From Closterium sp. NIES-65 (Eukaryota > Streptophyta > Zygnematophyceae > Desmidiales > Closteriaceae), in contig CANXME010002185.1 in assembly GCA_948144175.1 (NCBI GenBank), forward strand, positions 62,001 through 126,000: a DNA stretch of 64,000 nucleotides, written 5' to 3'. Shown one piece after another: positions 11,322 to 21,746 of the stretch. The stretch's first letter is position 1. The number at the start of each line of letters is the position of its first letter. The position numbers and the translations under genes were made by a program. The notes under the pieces are model-generated. The model was not told the origin of the DNA, did no database searches, and saw only the letters and a list, made by a program, of their open reading frames with translations.

Positions 11322-11664
11322 GTCCGGACCATGTCTGACACTTTTCTGTCAAAAATTGGTCCGGACTACCCTGCTGACACCGTCCGAACGGCATATCGGA
11401 CCGTCCGATTTTTCTGCGCTGTCATTGGCGCACGATGTGTTGAAAATCTCACCCAATACGACGCCGCCGATTTTTGGAGGCGAGCCCTCACGACACTTTA
11501 CGAGTGCAGTAATGCCTGTTACATTCTGTAACGAAATTTAAAAAAAAAAAAATCGGGTTTCAAAAAAGTTCCACATCTGTGGTCCGGACGGGCTATTGTC
11601 CGGACCTGAGTCTCAAACGTCCGGACGGAGCTCTGTTCGGACGTTTTGGGGGCTCCGTCCGGAC
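11322..11664. repeat. Cluster of six GTCCGGAC palindromes
   Basis: The exact 8-bp palindrome GTCCGGAC occurs at 11322, 11359, 11582, 11598, 11619 and 11657, with several one-base variants between (cgtccgaacg, ggaccgtccg, gttcggacg). The rest of 10941-11876 holds no gene I can support: there is a poly-A run near 11540 and a TATA-like AT stretch near 11080. Confidence 0.75.
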
Positions 11665-11876
11665 ATTTGACGAAAACGGAAAAAGTTACACGCCCTTACT
11701 GGACAAACGGTCAAACATGTAGAAGAGGACTGACCTCCCTGGACCGAAAGATGTCACTGACACATGTTTCAGGACCATGAGCGCATCAATACCATTGAGG
11801 ATCAGAACAAACAGCGTCCTTACAGGGAACATCAGGATTCAGCAGCATCAGCACCAGTACCACCAGTACCAGCAAG

Positions 11877-14800
11877 CTACACTATCTCCACTGCCTTTGC
11901 ACGGTGCATTTCAGATTCAATAAGAGACTGCTTATATCGAAGCATGATGAATCCCAGCTGGTCCAACGCAAAGTCGATCGCGTAAGCAGCAGCGAAGATA
12001 CCAATCAAGATGGAGAACACAATGTAGCACCACTGCAATCGACGAAGTGGGGATACGGGAAGGAAGGTGGGAAAGATAAGTTAGGGGGAAGGAACATGAG
12101 AGGAAATCGAGGGAACAAAACTAATGTAGCCACTTCACGAACGGCAACAAAATGAAGGGGGGGGGGGGGGGTGGAGAACGGAGGGAGAGAGGCACTGGTT
12201 ACTAACAAGCAGCAAGATATAACACGACACGAGCGATACAGTACAAGGAGACACACAGATTACCAGGAAGAAACCAAACAGTTAACTTGCAGAGTCAACC
12301 GTGTGAGGCTCCTCAAAAGACGGTTGCGGGACTCACATGGAGGTTGTAGCCGAATTGGCTGCTTGCAAGGTCAATCCCAAGGTACGTGTTGCTCCAGGCC
12401 ATCGCGACAATCATGAGTCAAGCCAACCACACACTATGCACGCAGCAACTTACATCGAGGTTGTAGCCGAATTGGCTGCTAGCAAGGTCAATCCCAAGGT
12501 ACGTGTTGCTCCAAGCCATTGCCACAATCGCCAGTCCCACCACCCAATGCAGCGCGAACCAATAGCGTCGCGACACGTGTCCCTTGACCGGCCTCAGCTG
12601 GCCTATGATTGGCTGGAGGACGATCAGCAGCAGCACGGCCAATCCCAGCCTGCCATGTGTCGACTGCAGGGAGCTCGACCCTGATTGGATGAATGCCATG
12701 ATGATTCCGACCAATGATAGCACGACAGCAAGGAGCATGATCCACTTGTGGGCGTTGAATGCTTGAGGCTTGGAAATCCAGGGTTTTACAATGGTTAACC
12801 CAGGGCCTATGGCCACTGGGGTAACTGCCCCTGCAAAACCTGCTGCCCCTGCTGCTACTGGCTTTTCTCCTCCATCTCCTGCTACCCCCAGTAAAAGCCT
12901 GTCCGGTTGAACCCTGTCCAGTTCTTTGCTTCCTTGCAAAATGGGCTCAACTGACCCATCCCCTCCCTTTGCTGCTTCTTCCCTTGACACTGCTGCTGCC
13001 GCTGCATCTGCAGGCTTATCCGCCAGAAATATCCTCGATATAAGCATGGCAGCAGGCATGAGAATGCCAAACGCTATAGTGAGAATCCACCCGTGTGCTG
13101 CGTAGACTGTCTCTGGATTGGTTTTCGATTTCCCTGACTCGACTGTGCCTGTAACGAAGTTGATTCTAATGGAGCCTCTGGTGGGTGGAGGGTGGTGAGA
13201 GGGAGGGGGGAAGGAGGAAGTGGGGGATTGGTTTTCGTTTCCCTGATTCGACTGTGCCTGTAACAAAGTTGATTCTAAAGGAGCCTCTGGCGGCTAGTGA
13301 GCAGGAAATGGGGGGCGTGGGAGGTGGAGAAGGGGGGAGTGGAAGGGAGATGAGGTGAGACAAACAGAACAGTATCAATTTCTGTCAATAGGAACTCTTG
13401 TGCCTCAAAAGTCAACTCTTGAGGCGCCTAAGAAACCGGGGCAGCGCAGGGGTCCGCCCAAGCATACTATAGCCATATCTTTCCCCCCCATGCCTTTGAG
13501 TCGACTCAGAAGCAGAAACCGGGGCAGCGCGGGGGCCCGCACAAGCATACTATTGCCATATCTTCTCCCCCCATGCCTGCCCACTCACTCATTGGGCCCG
13601 TAATCGGCCAATTCCTGCGAGTCAGAGCGCGAGAAGGCCTATTGGCTTCCCATGCCTGTAACCGACTGGTTGGGCCAAGCAAGCCCCTTTCTCCCCAGCA
13701 CATGCCACTCACTCATTTGGCCCGTGGTCCTCCCAATGCTGTGAGTCAGAACGAGAGAAGTCCAAGAGCACCCAAGCCCAACCTAACCATACTATAGCCC
13801 CTAACCTTCTTCCCCCCCTGCCTTGCCACTCACTCGTTGGGGCCGTGGTCGTCCAGTTGCTGCGAGTCGGAGCAAGAGAAGGCCCAGAGCACGCTGGTGC
13901 TCACCCATGCTAGCATGTCACTCACTTTTCGAACACAGAACGGATATGCCCCCCCTTTTAAGCTGGCCCACTCACTCATTTGGCCCGTGGTCGTCCAGTT
14001 GCTGCGAGTCGGAGCGAGAGAAGGCCCAGAGCACGCTGGTGGCGCCGCTGCTGCTGATGGGGACCACTCCCACTGAGAGGGGTCGCTCAAAGCTGCAATT
14101 GTGTTGCGGGTGAGGTGAGGTGAAGCCACGGGGGGACAAAAAGTAGGCAGAGTTGAATAGGAGGGAGGCAAGGCGAGAGAATGCGAAGAGCATGTTGGTG
14201 GCGCCACTGCTGCTGATTGGGACAGAACCCACCGAGAGGGGTCGCTCGAAGCTGTGGGCGGGAGGTGAAGGGTGGATAAGATGGGGGAAGGGGGAGGGGT
14301 CGTCGGGCTTAGACCATGAGATGGCCCAGAGCACGCTTGTGGCGCCGCTGCTGCTGAATGGGACAGACCCCACTGACAAGGGGCGCTCGAAGCTGCGCGC
14401 GGGGGGGGGGGGGAGGGGGGGAGGAGTGGGGGTGGTGTGGAGGATGGGGGAGAGGAAGGGAGGCAAGGGTGTGCGGGCTTAGACACTGAGAAGGCCCAGA
14501 GCACGCTGGTGGCGCCGCTACTGCTGATGGGCACGGCTCCCACCGAAACTGGCCGGTCGGAGCTGGGAGAGGTGATGGAGGATGGGGGAGAGGGGGGGAG
14601 CAGGGAGGGGTGTGCGTGCTTAAACTCTGAGAAATGATGCTGCACGGTGTTTTTGAGAATCCTCAAACACACCATGCTTAGACTCTGAGAAACCCCAGAG
14701 CATGCTGGTGGCGCCGCTGCTGATCGATCGGGACCGCACCCACTGAGAGGGGGCGCTCAAAGCTGGGGGCGCGGGGGGGAGGTAAGGATGGGGGGTGGGG

Positions 14801-17800
14801 AGAGTGGGAGGGGTGCGCTGTGCTCTCCTGGTGGCGCCATTGCTGCTGATTGGAACCGATTCCACTGAGAGGGGCTGCTGATTGGGACCGATTCCACTGA
14901 GAGGGGCTGCTGATTGGGACCGATTCCACTGAGAGGGACTGCTGATTGGGACCGATTCCACTGAGAGGGGCTGCTGATTGGGACCGATTCCACTGAGAGG
15001 GACTGCTGATTGGGACCGATTCCACTGAGAGGGACTGCTGATTGGGACCGATTCCACTGAGAGGGACTGCTGATTGGGACCGATTCCACTGAGAGGGGCT
15101 GCTCTAAGCTGGGGTGAGGATAGGGGTGGGATCAGGTTGGGGTAGGGGAAGGGAAAGGACCAAGGGAAAGGCATGATCTGGCCTGAGATCGCCCAGAGCA
15201 CGCTGGTGGCGCCATTGCTACTGATGGGGACGGTTCGCACCGCAAGGGAGGGGTGGCTTGGAGCTGCAGTTGCGTTGCAGGTGTGGTGCAGAGGGAAGGA
15301 ATGAAATGGGGAGAGATGGAAGTGAAGAAAGAGAGGCGAGGCAAGAGAAGGCCCAGAGCACGCTGGTGGTGCCGCCACTGCTGCTGCTGCTGCTGATGGG
15401 GGAGGGGACTGAACTGAACGCACTGCGAGGGGGCGTTCAAACACTGAATCCGACTGCTCAGGCTGAATAAGGAAATCTGAAAAACACCCCACACTCACGT
15501 GATTGTTGTTCGGCCATTTGCTGTGGTGGTCGTCGTGTTGGTCAGCTCGAACGATGACGTCAGCGCCACGTCAGACAGGCCGTAGCCGCTCATGTGATAG
15601 GCTCCCACCGCCGCCCCGTTGGCGAGAGTGCCAGGTGGCAGATTCCCAATGGCTGCGTCAGCGGGGTACATCTTGCTGCTCTTGGACCATCCGATCGCCA
15701 CCCAACCAGACGTCGCCACTTCAGCAGCCATTGCTACTGTGTTTGCCCCGGTCTTCCAATGGAGGATGAAACTGGAAAAAAGGGAGGGCAAGAAGGGGGT
15801 GAGGGGAGAGATGGGGGAGAGCAAGGGCAGGAAAGGGCGTCAAGAAATCACTCCAGCAGCCATAGCTACTGTGGTTGCCCCCAGCTTTCTAATGAGGATG
15901 AACCTAACAGGAGTCGTGAAGTGGATGGGGGGAGAAAAGAGAAGGGGGGCGGATTGCTGAGAGGGACTTTTGAGAATTCTCAAAAGTCACTCCCATATAG
16001 ATGGGGGGGAGAAAAGAGAAGGGGGGGGGGATTGCTGGTGAACGGGGGGGGCAGGAAGGAGCTATGGGGGGAGAGAATAAGGGTGGGGAGGATTAAAATC
16101 AAGAATTTGAGTGCAGGCTGCAGATAATATGTGATTGTAATGAGGGCTGGTGCACGTAGCAGGTAGCTGTGATACTATCTGTGTCAATGAAAACAGTATG
16201 AGGGATGGGCGAGGTGAAAAGCATGTGAGTGGGTGGGATGAGTTTTGAGACACTTTTTGAGGCGCCTCAAGAGCATGTGAGTGGGTGGGATGAGGTTTGA
16301 GACACCTCCAAACATGTGGATTTCTGAGGCGTCTCAAAACGTGTAGACCATGACACACTATCTGCGTGCATGATTCTATTCTGAGAGGAATGGGCAAGGT
16401 GACGAGGATATGAGTGGGGTGTCCGTTAGCTGATTAAGAAACATTCCAGAGAGCAGCAGTTTAAGGGAGAAGGTTTAGCAAAGGTGAAAACAGTTGTAGC
16501 ATGAGCAAGGAGGAATGGGCAAGGTGACGAGGATATGAGTGGGGTGTCCGTTGTGGCTACGAGGGGGCGGGTGGTGTGGTGGTATGAGAAACCAGCTTGA
16601 TTATTCTTCACTGCCCCTCCACTCACCACTGCCCCTCCACTCAATCTCTCCCTTTGAGCTGCACGGAGCAGGCATATCCCGGCAGAGTGGACGGCTGGCA
16701 CGCCTGGTTAGCACTCCCAGACGCAGCAGCAGCAGCTAATAATGTGACTTCTGAGTCGACCAGACAGCCACTTTTTCCTCTCACTCACTCTTTTCCTTTG
16801 AGCTGCACGGAGCAGGCATATCCCGGCCCGGCAGCGTGGACGGCTGGCACGCCTGGCTGCCAGAGTGCTTTGTCCTGGCTTGGCTTGGATACACCCAAGA
16901 ACAACAACAGCTTGCCTTGCAGAGGTCACTCACTCTTTTCCCTTGAGCTGCACGGAGCAGGAATAAACCGGCAGGGTGGACGGCTGGCACGCCTGGCTGC
17001 CACTCCCAGACGCAGCAGCAGCTGCTGACGTGGACCCCGATGATTGGTTCTCATCTTCCTCCTCTTCACCATCATCATCGTCGTCGTCATCATCATCATC
17101 ATCACCCCCATTGTCGTCGTCATCATTGTCGTCATCATCTGAGATTGAGGTGCCAGCAGCAGGTGCAGTCTGACACGTGAAGTCCACATTCATTGAACCT
17201 CTGGTTGTTGGGGGGAACGGGGAGAGGGAGGGGGGGGGGAGAAGACGGTGGCATAAGGGCAGGCGCACTCATTGAGTCTGACACGCAGGTGCAGTCTGAC
17301 ACGTTGAGTCCACATTCATTGAACCTCTAAAACTCACTCTCTCCCATATGCATTCATAAAAACTCTGAGCCTCACTCCTTGCCATCTACACTACATTCAT
17401 CCAACCTCAATAACTCACACGTTGTTGCCGTGAAAGGCCAGCTCAGTGGATTGAGGTCGTTTTTGAGGCGCCTCAAAAACGACCTCCTTGCCATCTACAC
17501 TACATTCATCCAACCTCAATAACTCACGCGTTGTTGCCGTGAAAGGCCAGCTCAGTGGATCCAGACTCAGAGAAGACTCAGAGAAATCTAGTTTTGAGGC
17601 GCCTCAAAACTCTGAGCCTCACTCCTTGCCATCTACACTACATTCATCCAACCTCAATAACTCACACGTTGCTGCCGTGAAAGGCCAGCTCAGTGGATCC
17701 AGACTCAGAGAAAGCCCAGATGAGGCTGTTGGTGCCGCTGAAATTTACCCAAATCCCTCCCCCCCCCCCCCCCCCCCGCCTCCTCTTCTCCTCACCCACT

Positions 17801-19294
17801 CCTTCACTCACTCCCTCCTTCACTCACGCATTGTTGCCGTGAAAGGCCAGGTCAGTCGATCCAGACTCGGAGAAGGCCCAGATGAGGCTGTTGGTGCCAG
17901 TGAAGCTGACTGGTACGGCCCCTCCGTCCCCTTCTGACCGGGCGAACCTGCAGAGCAGGCAGGAGGGGAGAAGAGAGTGCGTTGGAAGGGGAAAAGCCCA
18001 GACGATGCTGCTGCTGCCACTGAAGATCACTGGTATGGGCCCTCTGTCTCCTTCTGATTGAGAGAACCTGCAAGCAGGAGAGGGTTGGTTGGAGAAGGTT
18101 TGAGATGGACCTACGTAGCCTTGGGATAGGAAGAACCTGTGGGCCGGAGCAGGAGGACCAGAAAGTGAACACGAAGGAAGCGTTTTAGTCGACTAAACAA
18201 CCGCCTCATCACTTACGTAGTCTTGGGATAGAAAGAACCTGCGGGCAGGAGCAGGAGGAGCAGGAAGAGCAGAAGGATCAGCAGGAGCAGGAGGAGCAGG
18301 AAGAGCAGAAGGATCAGCAGGAGCAGAATCAGCTGAAGAGCTGTTGGAGCAGGAGCAGGAAAGCAATCATAAGCAGCAGAGGGAACACCATATCAATCGT
18401 ACAGGCCTCTACCATACCCCTCACTCACCTCATGCCACTATCCTCACCTCATAATTGTGCCGCCACCATTACTCGCAGCTGTCAACTCAGGCGTCCCAAT
18501 CGAGAACCCATCAGAAGGCGCCACGTCAGACTGGCTGTATCCGCTGATGTGATACGCGCCGACGCTGCTTCCCGGAAGGTTCCCGACCACGCAATCCGCG
18601 GGGTACATACGGCCGCGGTTTGCCGTCCAGCCGACGGAGAACCAGCCGGACTCGGCCGCACTGGCGGGTTTGGCTTCTAGTGCGAACTGCAGGCGCGAGG
18701 CGTTGAGGGTCCAGTGCAGCATTAGGCTGGGAGGAGAGACCGGGGAGGGAGCGTGGGGAGACAGACAGAGGGGGACAGGAGGGGAAGGAGGGGGGAAGGA
18801 GAGGGGAAATGGGAAAGAGAACGGAGGGTTGGGGATGGGCAAGAGGGAAGAGAGTGAACAATGGACGGAGAACCAGCCGGACTCGGCACCACTGGCAACT
18901 ATTTGCTATGATAGAAGCCGGTCTCGATCGCGTCCATCATCTCGGTCGGTCTGGTTTTCTAGTGATTCGACGATCCAGATGTCTTTCTGATTGTACCCGT
19001 CGTTCCGTTGAGTCAACGCTAGTCAAGTGAAAGAATCCAGAGGCGGCGCATATAACCGAGTGAGTTACTGCCCTGAGCGGTGCTTCGGATTGTTTCCGTA
19101 TGTTAATGAAGTCACTTACATGCAGCAGCACTCTCGACTTACCCATTTCCCGACAGATCTACGGAATTCGCGAAGCCTGGAAGGGACGACGGTTCGCAAG
19201 ACGAGGCGTAATCTACGGAGGCACCGACCACCAAGACGACCATCATGGCACGTGCCAAGCACGCTTCGACCACGTGCGCCGTTGATCGAATCAT
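11877..19294 (-). CDS. Two-DOMON cytochrome b561 protein (CYBDOM), 8 exons
   Basis: Proposed exons, minus strand: 19294-19143, 18726-18448, 17947-17828, 17200-16934, 15771-15499, 14092-13976, 13177-12454, 12032-11877. All have GT-AG borders; the first six junctions are phase 2 and the last phase 0, giving 695 residues and a stop at 11879-11877. Residues 1-51 hold a hydrophobic signal-like segment (MMVVLVVGASV) then CEPSSLPGF. DOMON 1 (exons 1-3; LHWTLNA, GRMYPADCVVG, FHGNNAGS) and DOMON 2 (exons 4-6; CQPSTLPVYSC, LHWKTGA, SKMYPADAAIG, DHGPNEGS) share the same exon layout, separated by a long Asp run. Exons 7-8 form five hydrophobic helices with histidines near 431, 546, 577 and 613, as expected for b561 haems. 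The loop after helix 1 is unusually long (about 85 residues). The family moves electrons across membranes, often from ascorbate. Start codon and exon 6 choice are the weakest points. Confidence 0.8.
12337..12417 (-). repeat. Partial copy of exon 7, 3' end with splice donor
   Basis: About 80 bp repeat the end of exon 7 (12454-12530; residues WSNTYLGIDLASSQFGYN). This copy lies on the intron side, has a few changes, and keeps a donor (cat|gtgagt). Used alone it would be an alternative end of the exon. Confidence 0.85.
13218..13292 (-). repeat. Partial copy of exon 7, 5' end with splice acceptor
   Basis: The segment repeats the first part of exon 7 (RINFVTGTVESGK) immediately upstream of it and keeps the cag acceptor and the AGGCTCC exon start. 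Confidence 0.85.
13433..13575. repeat. 62-bp intronic duplication with palindrome at the joint
   Basis: Copies start at 13433 and 13514 (gaaaccggggcagcgc ... ccatatctt). Between them sits tgagtcgactca (13497-13508), a perfect 12-bp palindrome. A near-palindrome, cttgaggcgcctaag (about 13418-13432), precedes the first copy. Confidence 0.8.
13580..13900 (-). repeat. Three partial copies of exon 6, 3' end with splice donors
   Basis: Downstream of full exon 6 (13976-14092) there are truncated copies at about 13583-13650, 13703-13770 and 13829-13893. Each resembles the exon end (FSRSDSQQLDDHGPN), and the donor motif actcac (gtgagt on the minus strand) lies beside each. The third copy is best preserved (SDSQQLDDHGPNE). 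Confidence 0.8.
14160..14770 (-). repeat. Four partial copies of exon 6, 5' end with splice acceptors
   Basis: Upstream of full exon 6 there are copies near 14185-14255, 14325-14393, 14495-14567 and 14692-14763. They encode FERPLSVGSVPISSSGAT-like residues, and each is preceded on the minus strand by an intact acceptor (cacag, cgcag, cccag, cccag). They run out of exon identity before the exon end, so none has the donor side. The 14692 copy has an insertion that breaks the frame. Confidence 0.85.
14646..14673. repeat. Near-palindrome between duplicated segments
   Basis: Arms ggtgtttttgag and ctcaaacacacc pair with one mismatch. They separate two copies of tgcttaaactctgagaaa (14618 and 14675). 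Confidence 0.75.
14849..15104 (-). repeat. 32-bp minisatellite, eight units, derived from exon 6
   Basis: Units start at 14849, 14881, 14913, 14945, 14977, 15009, 15041 and 15073. Each holds attgggaccgattccactg followed by agaggg(g/a)ctgctg, and is derived from the exon 6 start (FERPLSV, here PLSVESVPIS). Because 32 is not a multiple of 3, the array shifts frame at every unit and is unlikely to be coding. Confidence 0.95.
15180..15455 (-). repeat. Two further exon 6 5'-end copies
   Basis: Copies near 15190-15275 (SLAVRTVPISSNGATSVLWA) and 15350-15450 (FERPLAVRSVQS, expanded by extra CTG units) lie upstream of the minisatellite. They sit between it and exon 5, and both retain acceptor-like cag at their 5' edge. 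Confidence 0.8.
15842..15905 (-). repeat. Partial copy of exon 5, 5' end
   Basis: Residues resembling FILHWKTGANTVAMAAE reappear upstream of exon 5 as FILIRKLGATTVAMAAG, then stop. The exon's acceptor region is duplicated with it. Confidence 0.8.
15922..16042. repeat. Intronic duplication around a 24-bp perfect palindrome
   Basis: Copies of gatggggggagaaaagagaa...ggattgctg (15922-15964 and 15999-16042) flank 15965-15988, which reads gacttttgagaa then its exact complement. Confidence 0.9.
16221..16305. repeat. 33-bp duplication around a GGCGCC palindrome
   Basis: Copies at 16221-16253 and 16273-16305 differ by one base. Between them is a 19-bp spacer containing ttgaggcgcctcaa, a perfect 14-bp palindrome. 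Confidence 0.9.
16640..16867 (-). repeat. Two partial copies of exon 4, 3' end
   Basis: Copies at about 16640-16736 and 16783-16867 repeat the exon 4 end (SGSQACQPSTLPGY...), downstream of the full exon at 16934-17200. The second keeps an adjacent gtgagt donor. An imperfect palindrome (tgagtcgacca) lies between them. Confidence 0.85.
17279..17325 (-). repeat. Partial copy of exon 4, 5' end
   Basis: The start of exon 4 (GSMNVDFTCQ...) is repeated upstream (tcattgaacctct), but the acceptor base pattern has decayed (cctctaaaac). Confidence 0.75.
17375..17745 (-). repeat. Three partial copies of exon 3, 3' end, joined by long palindromes
   Basis: Three copies carry the exon 3 end (SESGSTDLAFHGNN) with its donor, at about 17375-17452, 17484-17583 and 17612-17745. 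The first joint holds a 34-bp perfect palindrome (17453-17486, centre GGCGCC) and the second a 22-bp one (17590-17611, same centre). Full exon 3 is at 17828-17947. Confidence 0.9.
17980..18262 (-). repeat. Three partial copies of exon 3, 5' end
   Basis: Copies at about 17990-18070, 18105-18161 and 18213-18262 each start with an acceptor-like ctgcag or ctgtgg edge and decay before the exon end. A palindrome, tttagtcgactaaa (18184-18197), lies between the last two. Confidence 0.8.
18250..18365. repeat. Imperfect short tandem repeat
   Basis: Units of gcaggagcaggagga and aagagcagaaggatca alternate within the intron between exons 2 and 3. No coding role is evident. Confidence 0.75.
18863..18898 (-). 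repeat. Internal copy of a piece of exon 2
   Basis: The stretch ggacggagaaccagccggac repeats exon 2 near 18632-18670 (ESGWFSVGW). Unlike the other copies it contains no splice site. Confidence 0.7.
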
Positions 19295-20757
19295 GGTGGG
19301 TCGCCGGGTTCGTGGTTTCGCATATCGATTCATGATGATCTCTGGCAGAAGTGAAGGGGGGTTATGACGAGATTGTTAGGAAGCGAATAAGAATGCGGAC
19401 CGAGTCGCAGCTCGTAATGGAATATTTACTTTTTGCAACACAGCAGTAAAATGAGCGACTCTGCTCTGAATGCTCTACCGAGCGCGGCGAAATAGGACCG
19501 TGTGCGGTTGGCTTCACGGTTACGTGCGGTTGGCTTCATGGCTTCATGGAGACTGAGGGTTCGGCCTGGGGAAGGCGGGATCTGTTTGGATCTAGACCGC
19601 TAATTGAAGGAAAATGCATTTATGCCGCGCTGATTTGGGTTAGTTGTGGGTATACACCCTCTTTCTCGCCGTTGTGAATTTGGTTATAGTGAAGTCAAGA
19701 TGGGAAAAGCGCGGTTAACGGTGGTTTAATTAAGTATCGGTACGGTTCAATCAGATAAATCAAAGATAACAAGGTTTTCCACCAGTTCGGCACAGTTCAG
19801 TGTAACGAGAAAGAGGGTGTAGTTGGGTTGAGTGGGTACGGGCCGATGGAGGAGAGGGAGTGAGCGTTTAATTTTGCTCAATACCCTACCCAACCGTTCT
19901 AAACTGTTACTTGAAATTAGAATTGCTCAGTGCATCCCACTGACGGTGACAGCGGGGCTTTATCGAAGGGAGGCTGAATTGACTGTGTGAAGTGCGTGGC
20001 AGCGGAGGCGACGCGCGTGCAGGATGGTAATTGGCTGTTGCCAACGAAGGGATGGGCATGTGCCCGTAACCACAAATGACCAATGCGACCCGGGTCCTGA
20101 AGGCTTCGACACATATTACAGATAGCGTCGGTGGTGTTTGATTGGACAACAGTAGCGTCGCGCGCTATCAATGGCAACGCTGCACACCACACGCAAAAAG
20201 ACCGACGACCATGCTTCTCATCGCTATCCCGTAGAGGCTGTTTCTCTAAATCTTCTTCATGTATGTTTCCTTTCACCATGTCTCTAAGGAATTTTTCAGA
20301 TTCCTTAATTGGTCACTCGACTTTTATAAGACCAGGCTCGGTCCGACGACCTCGCCTCCCGAGCGTACCTCGTGTCGCCTTCAGGATTTGGCAACCCCGG
20401 GCCAGAAACCAACCATCGTGACCCTGCGGACCCCGCCTGGCTAGCTAGTTATTTGATTAGTAGGTGTAACCACTTCCGCGATATTGCATTCTGCACACTC
20501 TTTCACCTGACAACTCATAACAATGTCAAAATCCTGACCACTAGATCATTTTAAAAAAACGTCAGTGACAAAAAACACTGTTTTTCCTTACTGGGGGTAA
20601 GTTGTTTCGTGTACAATCATGAATTTCGAAAATGCAAGTTCGGCAGGTTTGCTTGATACCAAACCAGCCTCGCATCACTTTCAGTTTCCCTTCGCCAACC
20701 TGCACCCAAGCTCGTGTTCTCGAGGTTCTCGCCTTGCTAAGGTAGTCGCTATATTAT
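19295..20757. other. Sequence without a clear gene
   Basis: The DNA upstream of the DOMON-b561 gene probably holds its promoter. A minus-strand frame at 20279-19917 (MVKGNIHEEDLEKQ...) has a start, moderate length and a possible donor (gtaatatg near 20120). I cannot assign it to a family and give it low weight. The rest is of lower GC and shows no repeat or domain. Confidence 0.4.
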
Positions 20758-21018
20758 TGTCAAAATAGTAGGTAATACAGAGTAGAAACATGGGGCCTAG
20801 GCTTAGTAGCCTAGGCCCTAACTTAGTATCGAGCGGGTTTTCACCTAGGGTGAGAGTCGAGTGAGTTGAGAGAGGAATTGTGAAAAGGTGTGTTTCACTA
20901 TAGGTTCAGGGGTACATATAGCATAGAAACACAATAAGGTGCACCACCAACAAAAGTTTACATAACTACACTAACTACAACTACAAGCAATTATAAAACA
21001 TGACAAAGTATTTCGACA
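20758..21018 (-). repeat. LARD-1 3' LTR
   Basis: This is the 261-bp copy next to the polypurine tract; by reading it is identical to the other LTR. Confidence 0.93.
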
Positions 21019-21746
21019 CGCCCCCATAATGCTTGTAGGTAGGTGTGTAGTTATAGCAACAGCAGGTACCCCTACCATCTCCTCACCCTCCTCCTTCCCC
21101 TCCCCCACACTGCTGCAGAAGCAGCAGAGAAAGGGGGAAGAGAGGAGAGGTGGAGGGACGGCTGCTTGTTGCCTCACACCCGCCACCCCGGTACCACTCC
21201 CCCTCCTCACCCACATCCTCACACCCTCCTCCCCCAGCGGCAGCTGCAGCGGTGGGACTGAAAGAAGGAGGAGGGAAAGGGAGAGAGTTGACCCCACGCT
21301 CCAACACCCTCCACCCCCATACCCTCCTCCCCACGGCTGCAGGGAGACAAGAGAAAGGGGGGGGTGGGAAGGAAGAAAGCCGCAGAGCGGCGAAGAGGCG
21401 TCGGTGCAGATGGGTCAGGGGCGGCAGCAGGGAGTGCAGGGGCGGAAAGGCCCGTCGCGGGCCAGTGCCACGGGGCGCACGACGGGTAGAATAAAAGGGC
21501 CCGATCGTGTGCCTCGGGGCACACGACGAGCAGGGCACCATCGTGTGCCACGGGGCGCACGATGGGCAGTAGAAGGGCACCGTCGCGTGCCACGGGGCGC
21601 GCGACGGGCAGGGGGAGTCACACGCCCGTGGGCGGGACAAGGTAAAAATAAAAACCGTCACGCGCCCTAGGCGCGCGACCGTAAAATCTTAGCAGCGGAA
21701 GTAAAGCGGGCCCACAGGCCAGGACGAACACTAAGCTCCGATAACA

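Noticed and set aside
14849-15104. CRISPR-like regular 32-bp array
   Set aside because: There are no spacers, the unit is exon-derived, and the genome is eukaryotic.
17041-17135. Separate acidic (poly-Asp) protein
   Set aside because: The Asp run is in frame within exon 4 of the DOMON-b561 gene, between the two DOMONs.
20131-20421. Short plus-strand frame near 20.2 kb
   Set aside because: No domain, no codon bias, and it overlaps an equally weak opposite frame.
21460-21660. Bacterial-type terminators in GC hairpins
   Set aside because: The hairpins are repeats inside a eukaryotic LTR element; no such termination is expected.
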